Source: Phallusia mammillata (Eukaryota > Chordata > Ascidiacea > Phlebobranchia > Ascidiidae). Taken from it: a stretch of 64,000 nt of DNA. The notes beneath the pieces were generated by a model. It saw nothing but the letters and a program-made list of their open reading frames with translations. It made no database searches and was not told the DNA's origin. The stretch is from contig QLIY01000417.1 of NCBI GenBank assembly GCA_003260075.1, positions 13,543-77,542 on the forward strand, written 5' to 3'. Both the position numbers and the translations under genes were made by a program. Shown piece after piece: positions 37,401 to 57,074 of this stretch. Within the stretch, counting starts at the first letter, position 1. Each line of letters begins with the position of its first letter.

Positions 37401-39113
37401 GTGTTAGATGGAACTACGTCTATAAATAGTATAACAGAATAGTATATCATGTGTTTCTTTACCACAAGTTCAAATGGCTCCGTGACCACTAAAAATGTTT
37501 TCATGGCCCACAGTTTGGGAACAATTGATATATGGGGCAAACAGATTGCTATAGAAGCAATAAGTTGTTATAAATAAAGGTCTTTTGGGGGAGCGTGTTA
37601 AATTAATACAGTACACACAAAAATACATCATAAATTAATGGGCAAAGAAAAACAGTGAGTTACGTATTTTAGCCGAATAGATTTCTCTTTCCATTAAACA
37701 GTTAATCCCGTCCCAATTATCACATAAACGAGGTCCTCTGGGTTGTTATGTCGTTGTCACACTAAATGGTATATATGCGTAAATTTATTGTTTGAACATC
37801 ATTCACGTGTATAGGCTATATACCCATCAAGGGGTCGCGTAGAAATTTATTTTCTAAAATGGGGTCGCAGAGCAAGAAAGTTTGAGAAGCCCTGATATAA
37901 ATGACAATGATTGGATAATGAACATGCTGACGCATTGTAGGTTGCATGACTTAACGATTCAATTTTCACCTGATTAACTGTAGCAGAGTGAGGTAGAAAG
38001 TAACATTTGTGACATCTCCGATTTTCTTCGCTGGTCGGATGTGCTTGTTGTAATCAGCGAAAAGCCGTGTGACAAGTTTCTCGTCGCTTGATGATGATAA
38101 AACTTGATGGACTGAATTGATGAAACACAAAAAATCAATATTGGTATCATTGCACTGCGGCAAAGGTGACTGACGGCGGCTTTAATTCTCACAACTCACC
38201 CTTGGAAAGAGTTTTCACTCAATGAAATTGACAGGGCCGTCAGCGGGACGTTATTGATTACTTTAACCAAGCCGCGCACCTCGCTAAGTCGGTTAATTTG
38301 CGCATTTAGCTCGGGCTATTCCCACGGGTATTGGATGAACACCACCCATACACAACTATATGTCTTTGCTGCTAGAGCCAAAATGCCATGACACTCCTAG
38401 CCAACAAAAAAGACACTACAGTGAATAAAAAGGCGCAACTTTAGCCACAACAACACGAGATGAATAAAATATTTAGGCGCAACATTTTTCAATTTATATC
38501 AATCTAAATTTAAAACACGCAAAACAAAACTAACAAACCATGTTATCGACGTGAATTTTGGTTTTTCCAAAACACATAGGCTACTACTATAAAAATAGGC
38601 TCCTTTAAAAAAGCAATCTACGCAATCCATACGCAACGTATGAAACTTTTAAAAATGTTTGCATTTAGTGATTTTAGGGTCTTGGTGAGGGTAAGTAGGC
38701 TAATAAAAATAAAACTACAATTCAATCCCAGATAGCCCATATGGGCTTAAAATTCTCATATGTGTTGAGGGTGGTACTAAACACCCTATGGTACTTGTTT
38801 GTATTGCAAACCCTCACCCTGCTGACCGTCAGCATTTTTATGAGTTTAATTAGTAGTTTGCGCAAAGATTGCGTATTTAAGAGTAGTCACATTAAAACTT
38901 TTTCGGTCAAAACGATATATATTAGCATAAGCTGCACAAAAACATGCAACTGCATTAAAACTCATTTGCGCCGACCAAATAGATAGGGCTGTTACGCAGT
39001 TAAGTTCTTTTTAGAACCTGTGCTGAGGCAAAAATAACAAACTTACATCCAATTATTATGATGAAGAAGACCATTGTATCCAATATAAACTTTCCATCTG
39101 CAAAGACTTTCAT
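31424..39113 (-). CDS. Nicotinic acetylcholine receptor subunit, non-alpha type
   Basis: A subunit of a pentameric acetylcholine-gated cation channel in the plasma membrane. Eleven exons on the minus strand: 39047-39113, 37970-38111, 37029-37187, 36329-36478, 35780-35871, 34704-34925, 34276-34396, 33288-33468, 32294-33195, 31636-31804 and 31424-31573; every junction is GT-AG and in phase, 784 residues. A signal peptide (about 1-25) precedes the ligand-binding domain with the Cys-loop Cys156-Cys170 (13 residues between). Loop C has one Cys ([12 protein letters not shown]) and lacks the vicinal Cys pair of alpha subunits. M1 is about 238-261, M2 runs from Glu267 (-1', cation filter) to Lys288 (20'), M3 about 295-325, and M4 about 741-765. 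The M3-M4 cytoplasmic loop is unusually long, about 400 residues, mostly in one 902-base basic Ser/Arg-rich exon. The donor of the last intron (31635) was chosen on phase and consensus; a nearby alternative is possible. Confidence 0.92.
33221..33272. repeat. Short tandem repeat, about 23 bp x 2
   Basis: AGGTTACTGCAGGTCAAACT followed by AGT, then the same with one substitution, then the start of a third unit. Located in an intron of the acetylcholine receptor gene. Confidence 0.75.
33506..33736. mobile_element. hAT-like MITE with CAGTGGTGGGATTCA end
   Basis: Starts CAGTGGTGGGATTCAGCCGG and ends with a degraded inverse (TGAATCCAACGACTTG). The internal word AGCGAACCGGTTAGC is present twice in tandem. 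Possible target duplication gatgaat/gataaat. Related copies: 3056-3189 and 58341-58502. Confidence 0.65.
34424..34660 (-). mobile_element. Short foldback element with hammerhead-like core (Penelope-like derivative)
   Basis: The 237-bp insert is bounded by an exact 12-bp direct repeat, gtggttatcaga, at 34412-34423 and 34661-34672. Its ends at 34428-34450 and 34606-34628 are a perfect 23-bp inverted repeat. On the minus strand at 34466-34501 it reads CTGATGA, a spacer, then CGAAACGTC, the conserved core of hammerhead ribozymes; stem II pairing is poor here. Known Penelope-like retroelements carry hammerhead motifs and make target duplications of variable length, which fits. It lies in a receptor intron. 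Confidence 0.6.
35968..36116. repeat. Tandem duplication split by a run of 12 G
   Basis: 35968-36028 recurs as 36041-36116 across twelve G (36029-36040). The copies differ in the number of GATT units. It lies in an intron of the acetylcholine receptor gene. Confidence 0.85.
36968..37075. repeat. 54-bp tandem duplication covering the 3' end of receptor exon 3 and its donor
   Basis: 36968-37021 and 37022-37075 are near-identical. Each contains the end of the exon (coding [10 protein letters not shown]) and a GTGAGT donor. The donor at 37028 keeps the frame; the copy at 36977 would reach a stop immediately, so it is a decoy. Confidence 0.85.
37752..37895. repeat. Interspersed repeat, inverted relative to the copy at 48656-48805
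   Basis: Read on the minus strand it gives AGGGCTTCTCAAACTTTC, TTAGAAAATAAATTTCTA and CACGTGAATGATG, the same words in the same order as at 48656-48805. It is in intron 2 of the receptor gene. Family unknown, with hAT-like ends (GGCTTCTCAAAC). Confidence 0.7.
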
Positions 39114-39974
39114 ATCCACAGACGTTTCTTGAAACTGAATATTCCATGAAACTCCAAAACAGTGGCCTAAAATGGCGACACAACAAAAATAAAATCCAAT
39201 CTCAACAATTTTTAACAGCGCGCCTCAAAACAAACGAACTGAAAATAAATAGAATCACAAACATAATTAATTTGCTATTATCATGCATTGTCCATTATGT
39301 TGAACAGAGCTTTCAAAGTATCTTAGAGTTATTTCTAAAAAGGCATTCACGTATTCACAACTGACCTACCACAAGCACTCTTATTTCCAAGTCGGTCAGC
39401 AAATGAAAGTAAAAAGGCAATCACGCTCAAAGAAACATCAAAACCATGTTTTTCTGCACTCGAACGCTTTACAATTCCACATTACTGCTTCAACTAAATT
39501 AAACTCAAATGATTTATCGACGTTTGTCATTCACGAAGCCGCAGCAACACGTCGAAGGTATTAAGCGCTAACACTCGGTAACCTTGCTTTCTTTCTTTTT
39601 GTCAGTGTCCCCCCAAAGATCTCAATTTATTCTGACCCATTTGTTTTTGTTTCACGTTTGTTTTGTTACCAATCTGGAATATAATTTTGGTAATTCAATC
39701 ATTAAAAAATGACAAACCGGGATTTAGTAAGGTGCCGTTTGACAATGTAAGTTTGGCACATTGGTTTTTAATGTGACATATGGTAATATTTATTAGGGTC
39801 GCAAATCTATGAATTGATACCGGTTGTATGTTTATATTATGATATATAAGATCGTAACTGTTATTTTTGGCGTGTAGCCTACACGACTTAAACCAGGCAA
39901 CATTCTGCAGCGCGGCCTTACAAGTTTATTACAACTAAATAACTTCGTAAAAGCACGGAGCCATTACATGACAA

Positions 39975-40206
39975 AGTATACTGAAGGCACTCGGTGCATC
40001 TAAAATATACAGGATCGCTTGGTGCATTATTAACACAGCTTGTGCATCATTATGTCACTTGGTGCACCTGTATAATGCTAAATGCACCTTTACCTAGCGA
40101 TATAAATGCGCACAATGCGAAATAAAGGTGCAACAAGCGATATGAATGTGCACCAAGCTGTGTTAATAATGCACCAAGCGATCCAAGTGATCCTGGGGGG
40201 GGGGGG
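39975..40206. repeat. Imperfect foldback (palindromic) repeat ending in 12 G
   Basis: GGATCGCTTGGTGCATTATT near 40011 returns inverted near 40164-40183, with AACACAGCTTG and several TGGTGCA/TGCACC words paired between the arms, centred near 40097. The right arm runs into twelve G (40195-40206). No coding potential. Confidence 0.8.
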
Positions 40207-40564
40207 TACTTGCACGTGTGGCCAAAAACATTTCCACTGTATCAGCTTAATTAGGCCTATACTATGATTATTAGCGGGGGACAGGAGGTTGTTTTGTCGC
40301 AATAAGCTGCTCCAATCTAGGGGCGGTAATATGCTGCGACATTTGTAAACCTTCCGGGACCGCATTTGATTACGCTTGATTGTTTGTAGGTCATTGGTCT
40401 TTTTTTACCTCAAAGTGACTGCTATAACATTAACGTTTTTTCGGTGAGAGTTATTGGCTTCGACACATATCAAAAGATTGTGTTGCTGTTTTTTACAGTA
40501 GCTTAGGAGGAGGAACGGACGGTTCTTCAATCAAAACGTTTAATTAGTGGAAACGGTTGCTGTA

Positions 40565-40565
<1 letters not shown>

Positions 40566-40629
<64 letters not shown>
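40566..40629. repeat. Run of 64 consecutive G
   Basis: An uninterrupted G homopolymer. In vivo this would form G-quadruplexes readily; it could also be an artefact of reads with uncalled cycles. Flanks show no direct duplication. Confidence 0.9.
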
Positions 40630-40630
<1 letters not shown>

Positions 40631-40894
40631 GTTTAAAAAGTACAGTGGGCCACATTTCAAAAGTTAATCGCCTCAGGAATCGGCTTTACTTAGTTTTGCT
40701 GGCAGCCTTAACTTTTCTTGTTTCTCTGTTGCAGCGACAAGCAAACGATGAAAGTTTACATCGGTTCATGTAATGCAGTCAGCGCCGCGGTGAATTTATT
40801 TTTACGACTTCTATGGCGGTCTAATAAGTTCGTCTTTTATCGCTTTATTACTTCATTTCACAACTCTGCATTAATGTCATTTATTCGCACTATA

Positions 40895-41224
40895 CCGTAT
40901 TCACTCGATTGTAAGCCGCGGCTTATATTGTTTTTTAGCTGCCGTATGTGCGGCTTATAAGCTTATTTTAATTTTATACCGAAATTATTTCTACACTCCA
41001 ACATTTTGAATTATTTGGGGTTCAAAACATATACGTCGATATACATTCTGTTGGGTACATTTATCAACGTAACTAACTGAAATGGGCAGTGTTTTGGGGG
41101 ACCGTTCAAATTTCTCCAGCGGTTTCCCAAAATTTGGAAATGGCTATTTTTTGGCATTCAAACGAAACACTTGCGGTCTCTTAAAACTACGGCTTATATG
41201 CGGCTTACAATCGAGTAAATACGG
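40895..41224. mobile_element. MITE with CCGTATTTACTCGATTGTAAGCC inverted ends and TA target sites
   Basis: The 330-bp element starts CCGTATTCACTCGATTG and ends CAATCGAGTAAATACGG, near-perfect inverted repeats, with TA on each side (40893-40894, 41225-41226), as made by Tc1/mariner-type transposases. An internal stretch with CCAAAATTTGGAAATGGC also occurs at about 51565-51705 in the other orientation. Confidence 0.8.
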
Positions 41225-43625
41225 TAAGCACGGTTAATTTGTGGCTTTATTGCTACGTGGTACAAATCTTCACTCGGCTGCAACATAGCCTACACAAATA
41301 CGACCATTGCAAAACTCTTTTTTTATTCACGATATTTCAATCCTGTGGAACATGTTGCTTTTTGTAATAAACAGGAGTCACTGCATGATCTCAATTAAAA
41401 TAAGTTTTTACCAACAAAACATTTTGTCGGCATTGATTTTACCCTTGAAGCCCCTAGTTTTAGGTAGCCTTGTAAAGAACAGCTTTGTCAGTCACAAAAA
41501 CCAAAATCATCACCTGCAATCCTTGTTAAACATCAATACCTCTCTTTACCACAACATAAACAACGCTCTGGTATACATTTATCTCACAACCAGCCAGTTG
41601 GGCAACAGACGAGTGGAATTAAACTCGTACCACAAACCGCAGCTTGTCTAGAAACACCCGCAAAAACAAGGTGACAAAACATGTAGGCTACCCAATACAT
41701 GTTTCTCTGCAAGCCGGCCAACATGCGAGGGATTCGTTACAAAACCGTACAGGAATAGCACGTTCCGGGTCGTTTGACTGACATGGAAGTATCGTTATGG
41801 TTGCTGCCCAATACCTTACACCTATACTAACGTAACGATGACCAAAGAGTTTTAAAAAAAGAACCCCTCAAACATTGGTTCATTTATTAACGGTTCACAA
41901 AATATTGAAATGGTCCGCAGTGTTAAAACCCTGGCTTATCGCAGAAACTAACTAGCCAAGAGACATGCAAATGTGCAACGGAAACCCTGTTTAAAGTAAC
42001 GTTTTGCTGTTTACAGTCAATTAGTTGGGCACTGACCAGGTTAAACTGAATGCAACACGTTAGCAAATCCTGCATCCGAGATTTGTAAAACGCTATAAAT
42101 TCACATCAAGGCCTAATAGTTCTTGTGCGCAATAGAAAGTAATCCTCTTTGTCAGCTGTTGTTCTTGGAACTTCCACTATTTGGCGACTTGCTTCAGTTT
42201 GAACAAGCACACGTTTATACAGCACAAACTCACCTTAACTCAATATTTCCTCACTACCAAGTTCCATCAATATACCAGCCGAGCTAAGTTTATGATGAGG
42301 ACATTTAACTTAGAATAGCCTTCAACCAGATATTCTTAAAAATTGGGGCATTGGGGTTGTTGGAGGGGGTGAGGACCCAATTAACTTGCTAGTTTCAAAC
42401 GGCAGTTTCAGGAAAGAATCTCTGTGATCCAACTTTTTTCCCAGATGTCGTCGGTGTTGATAAGGTTTCATTAAATTACTTTTATTTGTTCAGTGACATT
42501 CCCCACATAGAGTAAAGACCCTAGACTTAATTGTTCTGATTCAGTCATAAAAGACTTGCAAAAGTACCTTGAAAATAGGATAAAACTTCAAAAAGTTCAT
42601 AAAAAACCTGTGCGAAATGGCCTGGTGTGTTGGTTTACAGGATAAACTGGTGTCATTCTTGGGAGGGTTTGCAGATCTACAATGTACAACCACAGTTAAA
42701 TAAATGAACGACGTCAATCAGCAAATAACAAACAACTTTGCATCGCTCGGCAGCAGTTTGCTTGTCCCAGGACTTCAATATTGTAAGCTTGAAATCTTTC
42801 TTGTCTTGATTCAGATTTTCTCCAATTGTTGCAGCGTCGCAATACAAACAACAAAAACAAATATAAAACTTTTCCTATAACACTTGTGTATATAATATCA
42901 ACAATCCCATTTCTACTTCAGAAACTACGGTTTTTTGATTAAAATCGAAGATTATATGTTTAGGAAAAAATATCCCATTTCACCCATCAATGCCTGCATA
43001 TTTTTTCGACACTTTATCATTATTTGAAGTAAGAAAATAACTTTAGTGATTAAGCTTTCATCTGTGCAACTACCTTCGTTCTAACAAGGTTTAAGGCAGT
43101 TTCCACCAGGAAATGTCCCACTACTGTCTGTTGGATCCAACAGTACAGTACCTGCAAGAAGCAATGGAAACAAGTTACAGTTGATGTTAAAGCCCTGCTC
43201 AGTAGTTACAGTTCGAAAACAATGTTTTATCACATCAATTTTTATGACAATGACTTTAAACTGAGGTTATTTAAGCTGGTATGAATACCATTGCAGGGTG
43301 GTCTTTACAATGATCATCGTACAAGCAAGCTTAATCAATTGCTTCACGTGCTTCTCCCACCTATAAGTGAGAACATGGTTAGTCAAAAATACAAAGTATA
43401 AGCAAATGAAAATCACATGTCGTTGTATTTTATGCACAATTTTGGATGTGAAAAGGTTAATTCTTCCATGAAAATACAACGCTGGAAATGTATAAATACA
43501 ACAGCATGAAAACCATAATGTAAGTCCTGAAGCAAACAAAACTGTTGGTGCATAATTACAAACCAGAAACATTTCCGCAGTGTTTGGGAGTTTGTAAAGT
43601 TAATTGGCCCACGTTCAACGTGATT

Positions 43626-52763
<9,138 letters not shown>

Positions 52764-53379
52764 TGTTAACTTTAGTGAAAATTACAACAACTTTTAAATC
52801 TGTATTAGTGTCGTAAGAAATCCTAAACACATTGGTAAAAAACATTAAATATTTAAAAACATTAATTAACAACAACTTTACGGGTGAAACAAATTAGATA
52901 ACCCTTAATATCACAGCAAATAACTTACATCTGACAATTAATTACAAAGAACTTCCTTTCCTGTCAAAAAAATTACGTCACAAAAACGTCAAGAAACATC
53001 CAATTACCGCAATGTATTTTTTCCGGACAACATGGTAAATATTTCTTTAAATTTACTCTTTTTTTAATTGTTTTCTGCTTACCTAATATAGCACATTGCG
53101 AGGGGATTTTAGGTTAGAAAAGACTTTTGTTGTATTAAAATATTTAATTTGAATCAAAATTATGTTCACATTAAAAATCCGGTGATTTGGGAATATTTTG
53201 ACTGGCGGTCAGGTCGTGACGTCACTTGTCACGTGGGTTAGCTTCGTAGTAAATAAAACATTGCATGCTGAGGTCGGTCTGCAAAGTTGTTTGTGTTAAT
53301 TTGGTGATATTCCGGGCAATTTTGCAACAGACGACAGCTCACATAAACACTTAGACCAAAGTTATAACTGTCGCATACA
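52764..53379. promoter_or_regulatory. Shared divergent promoter region of PRPF4B and CSTF1
   Basis: 616 bp separate the two start codons. It holds a palindromic CRE (TGACGTCA, 53217-53224) followed within six bases by an E-box (CACGTG, 53230-53235), 145-165 bases upstream of the CSTF1 ATG, and no TATA box at the expected position for either gene. Bidirectional use is inferred from the arrangement. Confidence 0.6.
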
Positions 53380-56300
53380 ATGGCTGATTTCAAAGCAGAT
53401 GAAGTTAAACTTCGTGAGAGGTTGTACCGTTCGATGATCGGCCAGTTACTTAATGATGGTTTCATGGGAGTCGCGAAATCTCTTACTTCACAAGTTAAAC
53501 CTCAAGCTGTTTGTGTTCCCTCAGACAACTTGTTCAAAGCTTACAGCGTTGGAGTCGAGCAGGTACAGTAAAATAAACTTTGCACCCTGCAAAACTTTTA
53601 CATATTCTAACACTTTCTTTTGGGCATTGCGCAGTTTTTAATTAATTGCACAAGCTAAACCAGATAATAAATTTTACCATGTATGACCCTGTTTCAAAAG
53701 TCCAATGTCAAAAAAAAACACAACTGAATTTGTGAAATAAGATCAGTAATAAAAAAGCTAATGAACAGAAGTAACACATATCACCCAGTCCGCAGAATAT
53801 GGCGGTTCCCAATGAGACCAATTGTACTGTAGGCAACGCATGTGACAAAGAGGACCCACTAAATTTCTGTGTGCATAGTCAACAAAAATGTATGTAGCTG
53901 CCATACTCTGCAGCTTGGCATATAACTGTTTGCTGCCTGTTTAGGTTGATCGAGATAAGGAAGAAAAAAGCTACAACTACATGGACAACACTGCACCTGG
54001 AAGCGGAATTGATCTTGAGTTTGAAAGTGAAGTCCAGGTGGATTAAAATTCGTTCATTCATTAAATGGATTTCATTATCTTCAAGTTATTTGTGTTTTAT
54101 TGATGGCAACAACAAGTCATGTTGTATTTTCAGATTATTTCACCCGAAATTGTGCAGTACGAAACATGTTACGTGACTGCCCATAAAGCGCCGTGTCGTG
54201 CAGCAACGTTTTCGAGGAATGGTCAGTACATTGCAACCGGATCTGTTGACACATCCATCAAAATCTTGGTGAGCAGTTCGATAATAAATAGAAAAACAAT
54301 CAATAAATAAACAGAGGAACGATGAATAAATAAGGTGAACTGAATGTTTGTTGTGTTTTTGATTCAATTAACTCCCACCTATTGATTTCAAATCATGGTA
54401 CGCCAGGCCCATTGGTATGATGCCTTTAATGGACCTGGCATACTATGATTTATAAATAAGTGTGTTGGATCGCTGGTCTGCATGGACGCTTCAGAGCTGA
54501 TCCCAGTATGAAATTATGTTTATCTTAACTATTGATTTAACTTACAACATGTGGATTTACAGGATAAAAAACATGTAAATACATGTCAACGGAAATTGCA
54601 TGTTTGTTGTGTTGTTTTTGATGTACGTAATCCTAAATGTATTGATTTTACCTCAAACATGTTGAATTGCAGGATGTGGAACGGATGCTCGCGAAGAGTT
54701 TGCAGCCCGCTGATATCACAGCTATGATGGAACAACCACCTCAGGGTTCGATGGCCGATCATCCAGTCATAAGAACGTTATACGACCATGTTGATGAAAT
54801 TACCTGCATCGATTTCCACCCAACAGAACAAGTATATACAGTTTATGTTGGAATTTCAACCCTTTGTATTTGGCTGTAAAGCCCCCCCCCCCATGTTGAT
54901 GAAATTACCTGCATCGATTTCCACCCAACAGAACAAGTACAGTTTATGTTGGAATTTCAACCCTTTGTATTTGGCTGTAAAGACATTTTCTCAAAATAAC
55001 ACAGTTTATCATAACCAGTTGTGTATCTGTCAAGATGAATATTTAGAACTGGAATCTGTCCTAAAGCATTGAGCTTACCAACGATCATAGCACACTCATA
55101 CATAAATCATTGTATGAAAGGCCCATTAAAGGCGTTAATACTGAATAGCCTCTGTCTTGCCATATAAAAATGCTTGGTGATCGGCTGATTCAGTATTACG
55201 CCTTCAGTGGACCTGGTGTACTATGAACCAGTCATGTATGTTTCACACAACAATTTCATTAAGGTTTTTGCCACTTCTCGACTTTTTCATGACATGAATT
55301 TCTATGCTATTCAACTCATATTTTTACTTTTTATTCAGGTTGTAATCTCTGGGGCACGAGATTATACAATAAAAGTCTTTGATTTCACAAAAAGCTCAGC
55401 AAAGCGAGCGTCGAAAACAATCAAAGAGGTTGACATCGTCAGAGATCTCGCAATTCATCCTACTGGTGAGAATCATTGAGATTACAAACTGTGGTGTATT
55501 TTTCGTTACTGTTCAAATATCTGTGACCTACCACAGGTGAATATAAACTCACTGCCATGTACCACCCTGTTCTTTGTCTGCTGCTGCATCTTTTAATATT
55601 GTCCCCCATCTATAACATATCCTTAAATTGGTGGATTTTTAACCACTAGGTTCCCAATTCTGTAGCACTAACGTAGTGTTTTCATACTGTTGTACCACTT
55701 TACATCCAGTATACAATATTCGCTTTATACAGGTGAATATTTACTTGCTGCTACCTATCATCCTGTTCTTCGTCTGTATGATTTGGAAACGTTCCAGTGT
55801 TTTGTTTGCAACCAGCCAAGCGACCAACATAAACGCGGAGTGAACTGTGTTTGTTACAGTCCAACCGGGAACATTTATGCTTCAGGCAGTAAGGATGGTG
55901 CAATCAAGGTTAGTGGGATCCAACATGTCTATGTTTCAGTGTTTCCAAACATGATTAGCTTTTGCCATGTTTTAATTATGTTGGCAGGTATTCCTTACTC
56001 TGAATCTTATTTAAGTGATATCTATGTGAATTTAAGCACAATCTTACAGTCAAAACTTCAATACATCTCTTTGGATCCAAACATCATATGCCATATACTA
56101 ACTGTATTTTTTTATTAACTGTCCTTTTGATGAATTATTTTTCCAACGTTTTTGATGTCTTGTCAGTTTATGAAATATGCCTGGCAACAGCACTGCATTC
56201 ATGTTTCGGTTTGTTAGATCTGGGATGGAGTGAGTAATCGTTGCGTTTCAACCACCGTTGGTGCTCATGACGGTGACGACATATGTTCTGTTGTGTTTTC

Positions 56301-57074
56301 ACGTAACGGGAAGTATCTTCTGACGAGTGGTAAAGACAGCGTGGCTCGATTATGGGACATGGCTGCTCCATCACAAGCTGTGCAAGTTTATACTGGTGCG
56401 GAGCTCAGCGGAAAACAGGTACTTATGTTCACTGAACAGCCTAGATTTGATGAAAAATATTTGTTAGTGCAATAGTTGTAAAAGTAACATGCTTTGGAAC
56501 ACTATGCGCGGACTTGAAAAGTAGTTTAATCATAAACATTACTGCCAAGGTAGTCGTGTTCTACAGCTTGATTGAAAACATGTACTGATGATGACAACAG
56601 AGATTGTCGAAACGTCTACACGATGTATTCTATATACACCACTACCTTGGCAGTAATGTTTATGATTAACATGCTTTGTTTCCCTAAACAGTTGTTTAGG
56701 CATTGTGAACCTATTCTTCCATCGTTAATGCCCAGTTGTGGCATCATGTTGGTGAGGTATGGCTTTCAGCCTGTTACTCCCAACAAACTGGCATGGCACA
56801 AGGAACATTAGTAATAAACCACAAATCATTATTTTAGGTGCACCGAGCACAAGCGGTGTTCAACCATACGGAGGACTATGTGCTTTTCCCTGACGAACAA
56901 ACCGTATCGATGTGTTGTTGGTGTGCACGGACGGGAGAACGACAACGACTCCTGTCTCTCGGCCACCAGGGTCCGGCTCGTCGCATTGCTCACTCCCCAA
57001 CAGCTTCAGCCTTTATCAGCTGCAGTGAAGATTTTAGAGCAAGATTCTGGTACAAGCGACCGGGCTCTGATTGA
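53380..57074 (+). CDS. CSTF1: CSTF1, cleavage stimulation factor subunit 1 (50 kDa)
   Basis: A WD40 subunit of the CstF complex that binds the GU-rich element during mRNA 3' end formation. Eight exons: 53380-53562, 53945-54037, 54134-54268, 54673-54831, 55339-55465, 55733-55908, 56218-56418 and 56838-57074; all in phase, 436 residues (human 431). The N-terminal homodimerisation domain is about 1-60 ([18 protein letters not shown]), followed by GSGIDLEFE and the WD repeats: [43 protein letters not shown] and [14 protein letters not shown]. The end, [12 protein letters not shown], matches the family. Oddity: exon 4's 3' end is duplicated in the following intron across 11 C (54788-54984), and a decayed copy of the start of exon 6 lies upstream of it (about 55533-55585). 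Introns hold a MITE and a hammerhead-bearing element. Confidence 0.97.
54391..54512. repeat. Repeat with TACGCCAGGCCCATT and AATGGACCTGGCATA inverted words
   Basis: ATGGTACGCCAGGCCCATT is followed 30 bases on by its inverse TTTAATGGACCTGGCATACT, then by GCTGGTCTGCATGGACGCTT. The same family occurs at 50521-50592, 55103-55228 and near 645. CSTF1 intron 3. Confidence 0.7.
54787..54984. repeat. Tandem duplication split by 11 C, copying the end of CSTF1 exon 4
   Basis: 54787-54881 recurs as 54893-54984 across a run of eleven C (54882-54892). The copied part includes the last 15 codons of exon 4 and its GTA donor. The second copy has no acceptor in front of it and reading through from the exon meets a stop, so it should not be translated. 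Confidence 0.9.
55103..55228. repeat. Copy of the TACGCCAGG repeat family
   Basis: ATGAAAGGCCCATTAAAGGCGT at the left and ACGCCTTCAGTGGACCTGGTGTACTATGA at the right form inverted ends. CSTF1 intron 4. Confidence 0.6.
55533..55585 (+). pseudogene. Decayed duplicate of the start of CSTF1 exon 6
   Basis: CACAGGTGAATATAAACTCA and the following CTGCCATGTACCACCCTGTTC resemble the acceptor and first 16 codons of exon 6 at 55728-55785 ([15 protein letters not shown]); here they would read [15 protein letters not shown] and then lose similarity. A relic of an exon-containing duplication; too short to serve as an alternative exon without breaking the WD repeat. Confidence 0.7.
56497..56666 (+). mobile_element. 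170-bp foldback element with hammerhead-like core (Penelope-like derivative)
   Basis: Bounded by an exact 12-bp direct repeat, taacatgctttg, at 56485-56496 and 56667-56678. Arms AATCATAAACATTACTGCCA...GGTAGT and their inverse (to 56666) form a long terminal inverted repeat of about 27 bp. The core at 56581-56620 has the hammerhead pattern described in the next entry. Same architecture as 34424-34660 but unrelated arms. It lies in CSTF1 intron 7. Confidence 0.7.
56581..56620 (+). ncRNA. Candidate type I hammerhead ribozyme motif
   Basis: UGUA (56581-56584) pairs with UACA (56617-56620) as stem I; CUGAUGA (56585-56591) and GAAA (56609-56612) are the conserved core; GACAA (56593-56597) and UUGUC (56604-56608) form a perfect 5-bp stem II; AC-GU form a minimal stem III ending at the GUC cleavage triplet (C56616). 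One extra U (56592) between the core and stem II is non-canonical, and the loop-less stem III would only fold as a dimer. Activity is uncertain. Confidence 0.45.

Larger units (their letters stand above)
39114..43625. other. Intergenic region between the acetylcholine receptor and PRPF4B
   Basis: 4.5 kb holding the receptor promoter and the PRPF4B 3' flank. It contains a foldback repeat (39975-40206), a run of 64 G (40566-40629) and a TA-flanked MITE (40895-41224). Beyond these the sequence is AT-rich and featureless; a short direct duplication or gene was not seen. Open frames such as 41307-41651 have no recognisable domain. Confidence 0.55.

Noticed and set aside
41307-41651. 114-codon open frame on the plus strand
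   Set aside because: No recognisable domain, no splice sites that extend it and composition like the surrounding non-coding DNA.
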